From Gerris lacustris (Eukaryota; Arthropoda; Insecta; Hemiptera; Gerridae), in NCBI GenBank assembly GCA_951217055.1, contig OX578280.1:8496271-8560270 (forward strand): a stretch of 64,000 nt of DNA, read 5' to 3'. The position numbers and the translations under genes are program-made. Shown piece after piece: positions 1-11,124 of the stretch. Positions within the stretch are counted from its first letter, which is position 1, and the number at the start of each line of letters is the position of its first letter. Under the pieces are notes generated by a model that saw nothing but the letters and a program-made list of their open reading frames with translations, was not told where the DNA came from and did no database searches.

Positions 1-429
1 ATAATATAGTCCTGATTTTACTCCAAGAAGGCTTAGAAACAAAACCATTTAGGCATTTCATTTAATTGCTAGGCCAACATGATAATAGGAAACATAGCCA
101 CTAATACCTAGCATGAGCCCTGCGCGGAGCGCATGGTGAAGCCTAGTACATGTATATAAAGATCTTAATTCAAAGTTTGTAGATACTTCTCAAAACCCTT
201 ATGCCGAGGGTGTGTGTCCGTCCGTCCGTCGCTCTTTGGTTCATAGGGCCCGAACTAAAGCTAAAGAGCTGAAATTTGAAACACTGCTGCAACTTTTTGA
301 CCCAAACACAGGAAAAATATGCAGATATTAAAAATTAAATATGCGCATGCGCAAGTCGCAAAAACGTGGTTCCTCAAAAATTTATATTTTTTTAAATTTT
401 TGAGTGGGGTATCAAATGAAAGGTGAATA

Positions 430-432
<3 letters not shown>
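1..432. repeat. Direct repeat, left copy (pairs with 2559-2990)
   Basis: By reading, this block is identical to 2559-2990, with an offset of 2558 bp. It carries the CCGTCCGTCCGTC stretch and a segment also found in diverged form near 61540-61800, so it belongs to a dispersed family. The left copy ends in an (AT)n run where the right copy continues into unique sequence. The true left limit is not visible because the window starts inside it. No coding potential is seen. Confidence 0.85.
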
Positions 433-469
<37 letters not shown>

Positions 470-488
470 CAAACAATTTAAACTACGG

Positions 489-860
489 GAGACAGAAACA
501 GAGAAAAATTGGCACTGGCTCCGGGATTTGAACCACGGACCTTCATATTTCCAGTATAAAGCTCTACCAGTTAAGCTAAGCCAGATAAAACTTTTCTCTG
601 CACGAAACGTTAGATAATCCCAGTATTTAGCGTGAAATGTATTCTCAAACCTAGGAACCGAAATTTTTACGGCAGTAGAACTAGACAAGAGAAAGTTACG
701 CTAGAAACTCGCCATTTGGCAACATCCACTCTTACTAGAGAAATATGAAATCTCAACCTTCGGGCAGCGACATATAATTCCAACAATTTAAACTACGGGA
801 GACAGAAACAGAGAAAACTTGCACTGCCGGGATTTGAACCACGGACCTTCATATTTCCAG

Positions 861-927
<67 letters not shown>

Positions 928-1031
928 ATATACAATTAAAGTTTTGTCTGTACATTAGTCAGAATTGAAAATTTTTTGGAGGTTTTTTTATTTAATACAT
1001 TCCAAAAAATGAATCCGGCCTTAACTTTTTT
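489..1031. repeat. Tandem duplication, unit 1, with tRNA-like segment
   Basis: Unit 1 of a head-to-tail duplication; unit 2 is 1032-1594. Each unit has a tRNA-like block on the minus strand, a second shorter copy of its 3' half, an (AT)n run, and a tail ending in CCTTAACTTTTTT. The units differ mainly in (AT)n length. Expansion of a SINE-containing cassette explains this better than a gene. Confidence 0.8.
511..585 (-). repeat. tRNA-derived SINE head / tRNA-like sequence
   Basis: Read on the minus strand, this shows an A-box-like TTAGCTTAACTGGTAGAGC and a B-box GGTTCAAATCC at normal tRNA spacing, with a 5-bp anticodon-type stem around a 7-nt loop containing GGA. The acceptor arm is imperfect and the segment is repeated at 1054-1128, so a tRNA-derived SINE or pseudo-tRNA is more likely than a working tRNA gene. 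Confidence 0.6.
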
Positions 1032-1403
1032 GAGACAGAAACAGAGAAAAATTGGCACTGGCTCCGGGATTTGAACCACGGACCTTCATATTTCCAGTAT
1101 AAAGCTCTACCAGTTAAGCTAAGCCAGATAAAACTTTTCTCTGCACGAAACGTTAGATAATCCCAGTATTTAGCGTGAAATGTATTCTCAAACCTAGGAA
1201 CCGAAATTTTTACGGCAGTAGAACTAGACAAGAGAAAGTTACGCTAGAAACTCGCCATTTGGCAACATCCACTCTTACTAGAGAAATATGAAATCTCAAC
1301 CTTCGGGCAGCGACATATAATTCCAACAATTTAAACTACGGGAGACAGAAACAGAGAAAACTTGCACTGCCGGGATTTGAACCACGGACCTTCATATTTC
1401 CAG

Positions 1404-1490
<87 letters not shown>

Positions 1491-1594
1491 ATATACAATT
1501 AAAGTTTTGTCTGTACATTAGTCAGAATTGAAAATTTTTTGGAGGTTTTTTTATTTAATACATTCCAAAAAATGAATCCGGCCTTAACTTTTTT
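1032..1594. repeat. Tandem duplication, unit 2
   Basis: Second unit of the duplication that starts at 489, including the same minus-strand tRNA-like block (1054-1128) and a longer (AT)n run (about 1408-1486). Confidence 0.8.
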
Positions 1595-2558
1595 CCGTCA
1601 TATGTGTATGTGTGTCTGTCACCCCAGTCCGACTTTATAGGCGCAAAACTGGCTAAATGAAATCGATTAATTTTTTTTTCCAGAGGTGAGCGCAAACATA
1701 TCGTGCAATTTGTAGGCTTGGTTTTATCTAAAAATATTGAGTACAGCCAAAGTTATAAACAATTTTATAAAAAAAAAAAGTATAAAAAACATAACCTAAA
1801 AATATTAAGTTGACCCACCATAACCAAACCCCCCCCCCACTCTCCAAACCAAACCCACTCTCTCCATCACTCTCTCTCTCTCTCGCTAATCTAAATGTTT
1901 GTGTACTTCTGGTCCACCAAAACCCCACGGTTTTTTGCTTTTGGTCAGAAATTGGCCCAAACCTACTGGAAAAATCCGAAGAGTTAAAAAAAATATATTT
2001 TTACCCCCCTTAAAAAATTAAAGATGGGGCACTTTAAAGTTTTTTTCGAGGCTTATAGTGGCTAAACGGTAAGTCGTATCGACAAGCTGATTGCGCCAGC
2101 GGTAACTGATTTTAAAAGATCTACAACTTTGGACCTATCACTTTTTGTCGTACCTTCATCGTTTCTACCTTAAATAGAGCTAAATTTGATTTTTTGTAAA
2201 AAAAAAAAATGACTTTGAGCTCTTATGGCAAGCAATTGTTGGCCGATTTAATTTCTGTTTGGTGTGCTTAAACCTCACACTATTGCTCTATAAATCGAGT
2301 ATTTATTATTTAATTATTTTTTTCTAGAGAAGATACTGGTAATTTAATTAATGCACCATCATGGTTGGTGATTGTTCAATGACTTCCCAGTCTAATTGGT
2401 TTTGACTACGTTTATTTTCTTATTTATTATACCTTTTTTCAGTATTTTTATTAATTACTATATTACTTAGTTTCTATTGGCTATTTTTTAAATATATAGA
2501 TAGACTCCAAACTACGATATATATTGTATTATATTATTAGTAACGGAATGAATTGTGT
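1595..2558. other. Low-complexity spacer, no gene seen
   Basis: A-, T- and C-rich homopolymers and a CT-repeat near 1860-1885. No frame looks like a protein and no RNA gene is visible. Confidence 0.6.
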
Positions 2559-2990
2559 ATAATATAGTCCTGATTTTACTCCAAGAAGGCTTAGAAACAA
2601 AACCATTTAGGCATTTCATTTAATTGCTAGGCCAACATGATAATAGGAAACATAGCCACTAATACCTAGCATGAGCCCTGCGCGGAGCGCATGGTGAAGC
2701 CTAGTACATGTATATAAAGATCTTAATTCAAAGTTTGTAGATACTTCTCAAAACCCTTATGCCGAGGGTGTGTGTCCGTCCGTCCGTCGCTCTTTGGTTC
2801 ATAGGGCCCGAACTAAAGCTAAAGAGCTGAAATTTGAAACACTGCTGCAACTTTTTGACCCAAACACAGGAAAAATATGCAGATATTAAAAATTAAATAT
2901 GCGCATGCGCAAGTCGCAAAAACGTGGTTCCTCAAAAATTTATATTTTTTTAAATTTTTGAGTGGGGTATCAAATGAAAGGTGAATAGTA
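2559..2990. repeat. Direct repeat, right copy (pairs with 1-432)
   Basis: Appears identical to 1-432. Together they flank about 2.1 kb that includes the tandem duplication. An LTR pair is not supported: the interior has no coding capacity and no primer-binding site or polypurine tract was recognised. Segmental duplication or an assembly artefact is as likely. Confidence 0.8.
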
Positions 2991-3214
2991 GGTTACAAAT
3001 ATATATATGGTTTTCTAATGGTTGCAATCATTATTGGGTATATAAGTAAAATTATACCCAAAAAACATCCCCCCCCCCAAACCACTATATAACGGCTGAT
3101 CCTAAAATTTCGAAATTATTCATGGTTATACCTTATGGTGGGTCGATGAAAATTTCGTGAAAAATGTAATTCATCGTGTCCTTATTACCGATAAAAACCA
3201 TTGTGACTCCCCGG

Positions 3215-3283
3215 GGGATCGAACCCGGGACGGGTTCGATCCCTTATCCAGAGGCGAAGGCCAGAAGCCTTCGCCTCTGGATA
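3215..3283. repeat. Double hairpin built on a tRNA T-arm motif
   Basis: Two adjacent perfect inverted repeats. GGGATCGAACCC (3215-3226) pairs with GGGTTCGATCCC (3232-3243), which is a tRNA T-arm/B-box consensus on both strands. TATCCAGAGGCGAAGGC (3245-3261) pairs with 3267-3283 around a 5-nt loop (17-bp stem). It lies at the end of a SINE-like dispersed repeat related to 61539-62075. Confidence 0.7.
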
Positions 3284-3299
3284 ACACTCTAAATAACAC

Positions 3300-3790
3300 T
3301 AATTTGCTCAGGAGGGAGATAATTATCGCGAAGGGAATAATGGCACTTTACTCCCGAGGTACATACAATATTTTATCTCCAGTAGGGAGAAAATACACAT
3401 TTTCATCCATTGCACAGTTTATATTGATTGTTTTAATAAATAACAATAATTGTTAGCCCTTTTAATAGCAGATATAAGAGATTCAATATTAAAAAGCAAT
3501 AAGAATTGGAATTAAACTCAAATAGAAGGTTATTTTGGTGCAGGTTATAAACAAAGATAAACATGGTCGAAAAAGCAGTGTCACCAACCTGATTTCAACA
3601 ACTTCATTTCATTAGCCATTCATTCTCTACTATTTATAAAATAATTAAGTTGGCAATCCTTTTTTTTCTTTCTTCCATGTTTTACTTTTTCTCCCTACTT
3701 TTGAGTTCAGGGAAGAAAACACTTACTTTAGTCCTTCTAAACTAATCCGAAATCATAACTTTGTCTCCCTACTGGAGATAAAATTAGTAA
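3300..3790. repeat. Dispersed repeat (copy at 37660-38160)
   Basis: Begins near GGAGATAATTATC and shares long near-identical stretches with 37660-38160, including TACATACAATATTTTATCTC and the CTACTATTTATAAAATAATT segment. No open frame is preserved between the copies. Family not identified. The following stretch 3791-4414 holds nothing I recognise. Confidence 0.7.
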
Positions 3791-4414
3791 TAAGATATAT
3801 CAGGGATTAGGAAGCATGGACTCCGTCTCGAAAAATAGTTTTTTTCAAAATAGAATATCTCGTAGGGGAATAAAAGGGAGCATGTTCAAGGAAACAAGAT
3901 GATAAGGAAATGGGATTTCTGGGAAAGAGAATAAAATAGGGTTAGACAATATAGGGAAGATTTAAACGGAAAGGAAATAGAACTGGGCAGCCCAAGATGG
4001 ACCCAGTCTGAGGTGTTTCACGATAGATACCCAGTGTGATAAACACGTAGATCAAAGTAATGGATAGACCGGCACCCAAGAGAATTGAAAACAAATAAAG
4101 CAAGGCAAAAATAGAGATGGGACAAAGACCTGTAGTGGATTTATTTGGCAAAAAGTTATATTAGACAAAAATCCAATGTAGAAGAATTAGAATTTTATAT
4201 ACATTGTATAAAGATCGAGATCGTTGGATGTTTTTATAATTTTCAGGGAAACGATCAGAGCTTTGGCAATGGTGTTTCGGTGAACATGGTTTTTTCTCAG
4301 AAAGTAAACCTCACCCCATTACTAAGAAGGACCGTAGTCAGATCTCAGAACTCAGTGTGTTTTGATCTTTCAATGTATATTCTTATGTATATTATGTATG
4401 TTATGTATATTCAT

Positions 4415-5481
4415 TAGAGGTGGGTCGAAAATAACAGAACAGTTTACAATAATATGTTATTGGAGAATAACAGTTCGTCCGATAACATGTTATTGAAAAA
4501 GTCCTGTTATCGAATAACAGGTGACATTATAACAGCTGAGATAACAGAACAGATTTGATAACAATAACAGATCATATCTGTTATTGTTACTTTATAACAG
4601 AATCAATAACATTTCAAGTAACAAGAACAAGATGCAATGAGCTGTTATTGTTATAGGATAACACTTCGTTGCTGTTACTGTTATCGTTTTGTAAATGTTA
4701 TCCTGATTCTTTCTGTTCTCTGCCCTGTTTCTGTTATTAAAGTTTAAATAATTTTATTATAAACGGCAAAGATTTCACTGTTGTAGGGTAGAGCTCGGTT
4801 CTAACTTGCATGGGACCTTGTTCTGCTGAGTCCCGATGACCCTTACATTATGGCTTAGGGCTATTTATTACCTTTATCTATTTGCGTTGCGTTAGTGTTA
4901 ACTCCAACTCCACTTTGCCTACCTATCCAGAGAGTCTCGCCTCTCTTTGAGGCGGCCCGCACTTCCGGGTATCTCTATATAGGATATACTCTATCTCCAG
5001 TTCTACTGAACCAATTTTCCTCGAACAACTTTAATTATATGTAATTATATTACACCTCTCTACGACGTCACATTACTGCAACTATTTTTTATGTACATAT
5101 CATCAATTATTATTATCATAGACTCTTATCGGTTTCAAAAAGGGTATTTAAATTTATTTTGCTTGTCGGTTCGTTCACGTTTTAAGTTTAAGGAACCCTG
5201 TTTTATTATGAAATTATTCTTTATGTAGAGTTATATTTCGCCCTTCACCTTTGTCCTTCAACAAATAACTAAAAACAATAATTCGTAATTAATAATAATT
5301 TGTGGATTTATGTTAAATACCTACCCCCCCCCCCCCCCCCCCCCGTTTTTTTGGCTTGGCATCGAAAGCTATCCCCCCCCCTTGGAGGGGATGTTACCTG
5401 TTATTCAAATAACATGTTATTGCCTGATAGCAGAACAGTAATAACATGTTACCGCAAAATAACTGTTATTACCCACCTGTA
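4415..5481. mobile_element. Non-autonomous hAT-type DNA transposon
   Basis: The termini TAGAGGTGGGT and ACCCACCTGTA form imperfect inverted ends (10 of 11). They are flanked by an exact 8-bp target duplication ATATTCAT (4407-4414 and 5482-5489), the size expected for hAT transposons. Both subterminal zones are packed with TAACAG/CTGTTA motifs in both orientations (about 4430-4740 and 5390-5475), a usual layout for transposase binding sites. There is no transposase frame inside, so it is a deletion derivative or MITE. A poly-C run lies at about 5323-5344. Confidence 0.85.
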
Positions 5482-5489
5482 ATATTCAT

Positions 5490-6476
5490 ATTTTTTCATC
5501 AACAAATATACAAAGTTCGAAGATGATTTTGTTTTGTTAATTTTTAAACGAAGAATAAGCCCTTCAAAACTTCTTGATAATATACATTTATTTTCATACT
5601 TATATTTTATGTATTAGATTTGTCCCTTTTGATTTATTTCTTATTGCTTATATTATAAACATAAAAATAAAATTAATTTAATGTAAAATTATTTAGGAAC
5701 ATTGCAATTCAAATTATTATTTCATTTTCTAATAAGCCATTACTCAGAGTACGAAATAACACAGTCTTGTTTATAATTTTTTTTTTTTTTTTTTAGTTTT
5801 ACCTCTTGCTGTGGTACCTTTTGCTATTATTTATTATCAGTTGGTTAATGATATCGCTTTGTCTGGGTCGGTGTTTAACATGAAATTAATGATGAAGTGG
5901 ATGTATAATATGTATTACTTTCTTAATTTATGGTCATGGAATATAATAATAAATAAATATTAATAGTAACAGAACTCTTAGGTGACAATGAAGAAATTGT
6001 AACAAACCTTTTTAAATTCTTGAAAGATACTGACTTATTTAATAAAATATAACATATAAACGCATATAACAAACGTACACACATAATAATATTTATTAAG
6101 AACTAAATAAAAATTCCTCCCCGATCCAGCACGTCCAGTAATCCGGCCCCTTCCCCTCTTGTCACGTGTAAGATAAGAAACTAAAAGAGACGGGAAACTG
6201 GGAAACACAGGGACACTACTGTAAACAAAATCTAACCATCAGTCGTTGTGCGGCTACACTCATATCTCACGTAATAAACGCTAGTTTTATTGTGTTCTGT
6301 TTCTGTTTTAATAATTATTTATTATCAAACATCTAGTAATCCGACACTTCTCTGCAATCCGACATGGCATGGTTCCATTTATGTCGGATTAGAGAGACTC
6401 AACTGTATTGAATGTATCCAATATAATATATTATCATAATAGGCCATATCCCCAGCACGCTTACATTGCGCGTTTA
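5490..6476. other. AT-rich spacer, no gene seen
   Basis: AT-rich sequence with poly-T near 5779-5795. No coding or RNA feature recognised. Confidence 0.55.
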
Positions 6477-6935
6477 ACCCATTTCCATTTAAATGAAATA
6501 TTAGTCATAAAGTAGATTGAACAAATAATCATTTATTTCTAACCACCTCTAACTACTTCTAACCACCTCTAACCACCTCTAACCACCTCTAACCACCTCT
6601 AACCACCTCTAACTACTTCTAACCACCTCTAACCACCTCTAACCCATTTCCATTTAAATGAAATATTAGTCATAAAGTAGATTGAACAAATAATCATTTA
6701 TTTCTAACCACCTCTAACTACTTCTAACCACCTCTAACCACCTCTAACCACCTCTAACCACCTCTAACTACTTCTAACCACCTCTAACTACCTCTAACTA
6801 CCTCTAACCACCTCTAACCACCTCTAACCACCTCTAACCACCTCTAACCACTTCTAACCACCTCTAACCCATTTCCATTTAAATGAAATATTAGTCATAA
6901 ACTAGATTGAACAAATAACCATTTAGTTAATTTTC
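6477..6935. repeat. Composite satellite: 10-bp array interleaved with a 65-bp block
   Basis: Arrays of the 10-mer CTAACCACCT, with CTAACTACTT variants, alternate with a roughly 65-bp block beginning CCCATTTCCATTTAAATG. The block occurs three times (about 6477, 6643, 6868). The spacing indicates duplication of a higher-order unit of array plus block. The motif does not match the usual arthropod TTAGG telomere repeat. Confidence 0.85.
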
Positions 6936-7494
6936 AGTTATAAAAATTAGTTTAATCTGTTTGTTTTAATAATGTCTAACATTAAGAAGAGACTAGAAAG
7001 TTTTAATACTATTAAGCTGTACAGTAAACAAGAAAACTAAATAATTAAGTCAAAAAGTTTTTTTGTTTCATTCACCAAGATTAGAATTAATTTCACTTAA
7101 GTAAGTTAGGTTTAGAGGACAAGGAGTAATGTCTCGTTCCAAATCCTCTCTAACATTTAAACCTTTTTTTATTCTCGCTTTCTGCCCTCGGAAAAATCAT
7201 ACGAATTATCCTTAGTTTTCCACACAGAGAAAAGTTTTAGAAACAAGGGTTTACACTAAGTGAGAGTTAATTAAATGCTGAGTTAGAAAAGGCTTTTTAA
7301 CAAATGAAAATACCAGGAGAAAATTTCCCCAGTTTAATTTAGTCCTGTTATGTCCTGCTTTTCGAGGAAAAACTAAAAAAAAATAAAAATAAAAGATGAA
7401 GAAAAATATATTTAGAAGTAGGAAAAAGGACAGTTGACTATTCTGTTGAATTTTGAGAGAAACAATTCATTTGAATTTCTCTAATAAGGATTAA
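6936..7494. other. AT-rich spacer, no gene seen
   Basis: Nothing recognised apart from A/T runs. Confidence 0.5.
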
Positions 7495-8685
7495 TAGTCC
7501 AGGAGATAGCGTGCAAAAATGTGTCTGACTAACATCAAGCTAGAATTTTGTATACAAGTCAATCTTTTAGCGCCTTTTAAGAATATGTGGTCGGCTAAGT
7601 TCGTCTGCGGGACATAGCTTGGCAATAGGCGTTAGAAAAAAACAAACCGGCGGAGAGCGGCCATGTCTCACCAATTATGGTGGACAATGTGATTTTCATG
7701 ATCCTGAGTACAGAATTAGTTAGTAGACCGAAAATCAAGTCGATGTTAATTTGTCCCTCGACAGCTGACCACGTTGATTTTTACTACGTTTTTATTAGCT
7801 TGCATTCTTGTTTGTTTGTCCGGTACAAATCTGGCAATCGATTTCTAACTAACTTCCCGAATAGCTAGACATTTGAAACTTTTAGCATAGCTCAGAACAC
7901 GATGACAATGCATTATTTTAATACTTTTAGCCATTTTTCAGCAAAATTTAATTAATTTTCAGCTAATTTTGCTGTGCTGAATGTTAGTTCGGAAAAAATC
8001 CGCAAGTTATTTTATTTGTTTTGCCATATCCAATATTTACGCAATTTTCATTTTGACAGGTCTCAAATTTGTGATAGATAAACATTGAATGACAGCAAAA
8101 CAGGAAATATCGATTATATTATTTATCGATTATATTATTTCAAATATATCGATGGTATGCTTTAGATTTGGTGTTGGGGAGATCCATTGTACAAAGATTT
8201 ATCCTTTTATAGGTTTAAGATCAGCTCTCTGAATGGTTGTCATTTATGTGAAGTAAATAAATTTGGATTTTTTTTTTTTTTTCAATAACATTATATATTA
8301 TATAACAATAACAATTATACTATCAACATTACATGCGATTCAACAGAAAATTTAAAAACGTAGTATATAAAAAGTTCTTTTTATCTTGAAATTATTAGTA
8401 ATATTTGAATAACTAACCTACCAAGTGTGAAAATAACATCGACTTGATTTTGTCTACTAACTAATTCTGTACTCAGGATCATGAAAATCACTTTGTCCAC
8501 CATAATTGGTGAGACATGGCCGCTCTCCACAAGTTTGTTTTTTTCAAACGCCTTTTGCCAAACAATGTCCTGCAGACGAACTTAGCCGGCCACAAATTCT
8601 TAAAAGGCGCTAAAAGATTGACTTGTATACAAAATTCTAGCTTGATGTTAGTCAGACACTTTCTTGCACGCTATCTCCTGGACTA
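7495..8685. mobile_element. Long Harbinger-like inverted-repeat element
   Basis: Ends TAGTCCAGGAGATAGC and GCTATCTCCTGGACTA form long inverted arms of roughly 250 bp. They are flanked by TAA on both sides (7492-7494 and 8686-8688), the 3-bp TWA-type duplication expected of PIF/Harbinger elements. The centre (about 7765-8400) is a separate repeat that recurs without the arms at 33900-34610 in reverse orientation. No transposase frame is present. A short version of the same element lies at 42096-42674. Confidence 0.8.
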
Positions 8686-10160
8686 TAAGTTCTAAAGCCT
8701 AGTCCAAACTAGTAGACACGTTGCGAGACCGTCTATGGTCTAGGTCTAGTGTCCACACTTGTAGACGAGTTGCGCAACATGCCTAACGTTGCACAATGTC
8801 TACCATTTAGAATGGGAAATCATAGACATGCGATTTTGGTCTAGCAACGAGACCGTAGACGCCGTTTGTCTAACCGATGTCTATAAACAAATCGCAATAA
8901 CACTTCTCTTCAAAAAATAAACCGTTTTGCGTAAAAAGTAAAAAATAAGTAAATTTTGGACTTTAAGGAGGGGGGAACTTTACTGTTTCTTACTACTACA
9001 CCCCTTAAAAGTGTTTTCACAAAGTTTCAAAACTTATCAATTATTTCTCCTATTTTTCCTTATTTTCCTAGACTATAAAATTCATTTCTGGGTATGATTT
9101 TTCTGAACATATATACGTCAAATTTCGTCAAAATCGGCCCAGTAGTTTAGGCCCCACGTGTATACACAGATGACAAGTGACAGACAGACATTTATTTAAA
9201 ACCATTTTTTTTGGACTCAGTGGAACTCAAAACATGTGAATCCATCATAATCTCAAAATCGAATTTTCACGCTATCTCAATTCTTTCTCTTTATATGAGA
9301 AATTAAAAAGTGGTGAATTTTCTATTTCTGATTTTTCCATCTTTCCAGATGTTAAAGTGGTGAAATAGAACAACTGTATCTTATTAGAATATTTAGGAAT
9401 TCAACATTTAGTTTTAATATTTAATTCTTTAGTAATTAAAGCCAACAACGAAATCGTTTTTAGGTCGCGGTTACTGAGTTCAACGACACCATAAAAATTA
9501 TTGTTTTAAAAAGAATTTATTTTTAACATTAATTTCTATAATTAGAACCCGTAAAATTTATCAAAATTAGAACTACAGACTAAAATTACAATTACAATTT
9601 AGGCTAATCTACTTGATAAATCCTCAGCATAAATGAATACATAAAATTAAATTAAATATAATTCGTTATCATTTTTACTATTATACATTCGTAAAAATGT
9701 AATTTAACAGTTATTATTTAAATTATCAAAGATTTGCTGATAATGTTCAATATTCTAATTAAGTTTTAGGTGTTTTTTGGTGCAATGGCGTTGAGCAGGG
9801 GAATGTATCTGGACTCCTTCGATATGAGACTTGGTCGCCACTGGAAATCTAACTTGATTATTATTCCTACCATTGATTATAATTAGATTAAACTTAGGCT
9901 ATTATTGGACCAATAACAATCTTATTTTGGCTCTTAATGAAGCAATAAAATTATATTTAATTGTATTAATTTGCATAAATTTAATTACAATAATAATTAT
10001 ATTATTAATATATATATATATATTTTTTTTTTTTACATTTAATTATCAAATTAAGGCTTTGTATTTAAATTAATAACAAGTTTGGTTTTGTAAATTAAAA
10101 TTTGAATGTAAAATTAACCAAATTTAAATTAAAACAACTGGCTTTTATTCTGTGATAATA
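8686..10160. other. Spacer with a dispersed-repeat fragment
   Basis: 9060-9330 is a fragment of the CTTTATATGAGAAA-ended dispersed repeat described at 57710-58300. 8695-8900 holds imperfect GTCTA/TAGAC inverted motifs of unknown origin. The rest is AT-rich and no gene is seen. The last bases before the Polinton are ATAATA. Confidence 0.55.
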
Positions 10161-10168
10161 AGTAGTAG
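10161..10168. other. Replication terminus: AGTAGTAG triplet repeat
   Basis: The element end is a tandem triplet, mirrored as CTACTACT at 25823-25830. Short terminal repeats of this kind are used by protein-primed polymerases (adenovirus, phi29) for initiation inside the end followed by jumping or sliding back. The presence of a protein-primed PolB in the element makes the same role likely here; that role is inferred. Confidence 0.6.
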
Positions 10169-10205
10169 AAAAATGGGGTGGCAAAACGCTGGAGCCCTGG
10201 AGCAA

Positions 10206-10388
10206 TGACGTCACGCCCCCTGACCCCTACAAGGACATGTCAAGGTCACCGGAAACCGCCCCCCGACCGCCCCCGACTCGTGTAAGGACATCTCAAGGTC
10301 ACCCCCCCCCCTTCAAGGTCACCGGTACCGCCGTCTCCCTCTATTTCTCCGACGCTCCCGCATGCAGTATAAATAGATGTCAAGGTCA
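10206..10388. promoter_or_regulatory. TIR control region: CRE, four TCAAGGTCA sites, TATA
   Basis: TGACGTCA (10206-10213) is a perfect CRE palindrome. TCAAGGTCA occurs at 10240-10248, 10293-10301, 10313-10321 and 10380-10388, all in the same orientation. This 9-mer is the extended half site bound by monomeric nuclear receptors such as FTZ-F1/SF-1 and ERR. TATAAATA lies at 10368-10375, just before the fourth site, but no TCAGT-type initiator sits about 33 bp downstream as it does for the gene promoters. Binding is inferred from motif identity only. Confidence 0.6.
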
Positions 10389-10458
10389 TTCCGACAGGAA
10401 AAAGAAAAATCATCCAACCGCGAAGTGCGGGAAATCAACCAACCGCGAAGTTATTCAC

Positions 10459-10713
10459 CGAGTTAATTGAACGATTAAATTAACCGGCTATTGCTCATCC
10501 CCCAGTAATCTCAGTACAACTTCATAGGAACAGTAATCATGCTAATAATATTTGAATAAATAAGTAATAATTACAAGCTTACACATCTCCCCTACTATTT
10601 TATTATTGTTGATAATAAGTCAACATACAATGTACACATATAGTTATTAATATAGTCATAATGTTAAATATATTCGAGTTAATTGAATGACTAAATTAAC
10701 CGGCTATTGCTCA
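10459..10713. repeat. Pair of 39-bp direct repeats in the TIR
   Basis: 10459-10497 and 10675-10713 match at 37 of 39 bases; each begins CGAGTTAATTGAA and ends GGCTATTGCTCA. They recur in the right TIR and in copy 2. Retention of two copies within the TIR suggests a bound site such as a replication or transcription element; no function can be assigned. Confidence 0.65.
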
Positions 10714-11025
10714 GCACCCCTGTCCTAGTGTGAGTCTTCTCATACCATTTTATAATTACTAAAATATAAAGAATAACAATACTACTCTCATAATTATATG
10801 ATGAATTATTGTCCTCAATGGCTCAGTGAGAAAAATGCTAAATCTTTAGTCTACTACACCGAAAATCATTTTCCTAGACATAGTTATTGTTATTTTATTT
10901 TTTCCCAAAGTGTCACAAATCAGATAATACAATTATGTATTTTTGGCAATTATGACTTTTACAGAAAGTCGGATTGTCTAATGAGAAATAACTTGAAATA
11001 ATGAAAAATGGCCTCCCCAAACTTG

Positions 11026-11060
11026 TATATATACCCAAACTGCGACTAGTAAAAATTAGT
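11026..11060 (+). promoter_or_regulatory. Core promoter of the PolB gene
   Basis: TATATATA (11026-11033) is followed by TTAGT (11056-11060), whose A lies 32 bp from the first T. The predicted leader to the ATG at 11125 is about 67 nt. The same arrangement is found at 62991-63025 in copy 2. Confidence 0.6.
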
Positions 11061-11124
11061 TCTGTGCAAACATCTGAACGAACACTACAAGATAAACATA
11101 AATACAACTACAAGTGGGACTGAT

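Larger units (their letters stand above)
10161..10943. repeat. Polinton left terminal inverted repeat (783 bp)
   Basis: Reverse-complements to 25048-25830 without any length difference and with no mismatch that I noticed. Homology stops at 10943/25048, where TTTTGG on one side faces TTTCCC on the other. The TIR contains the terminal triplet repeat, a CRE palindrome, nuclear-receptor half sites, a TATA box, a C10 run and a pair of 39-bp direct repeats. The short open frame at 10237-10470 lies wholly inside it and looks spurious. Confidence 0.95.

Noticed and set aside
511..585. Functional tRNA gene on the minus strand
   Set aside because: Imperfect acceptor arm and presence in a repeated unit favour a SINE or pseudo-tRNA.
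433..2558. LTR retrotransposon bounded by the 432-bp direct repeats
   Set aside because: No gag/pol coding, primer-binding site or polypurine tract seen between them.
6477..6935. Interstitial telomere repeat
   Set aside because: CTAACCACCT is a 10-mer unlike the TTAGG arthropod telomere and is interrupted by a 65-bp block.
10237..10470. 77-aa frame within the TIR, repeated in the right TIR and nearly so in copy 2
   Set aside because: Sequence is low-complexity Pro/Arg, driven by C-runs and control motifs; its length changes with the C run, as C15 in copy 2 shifts the frame.
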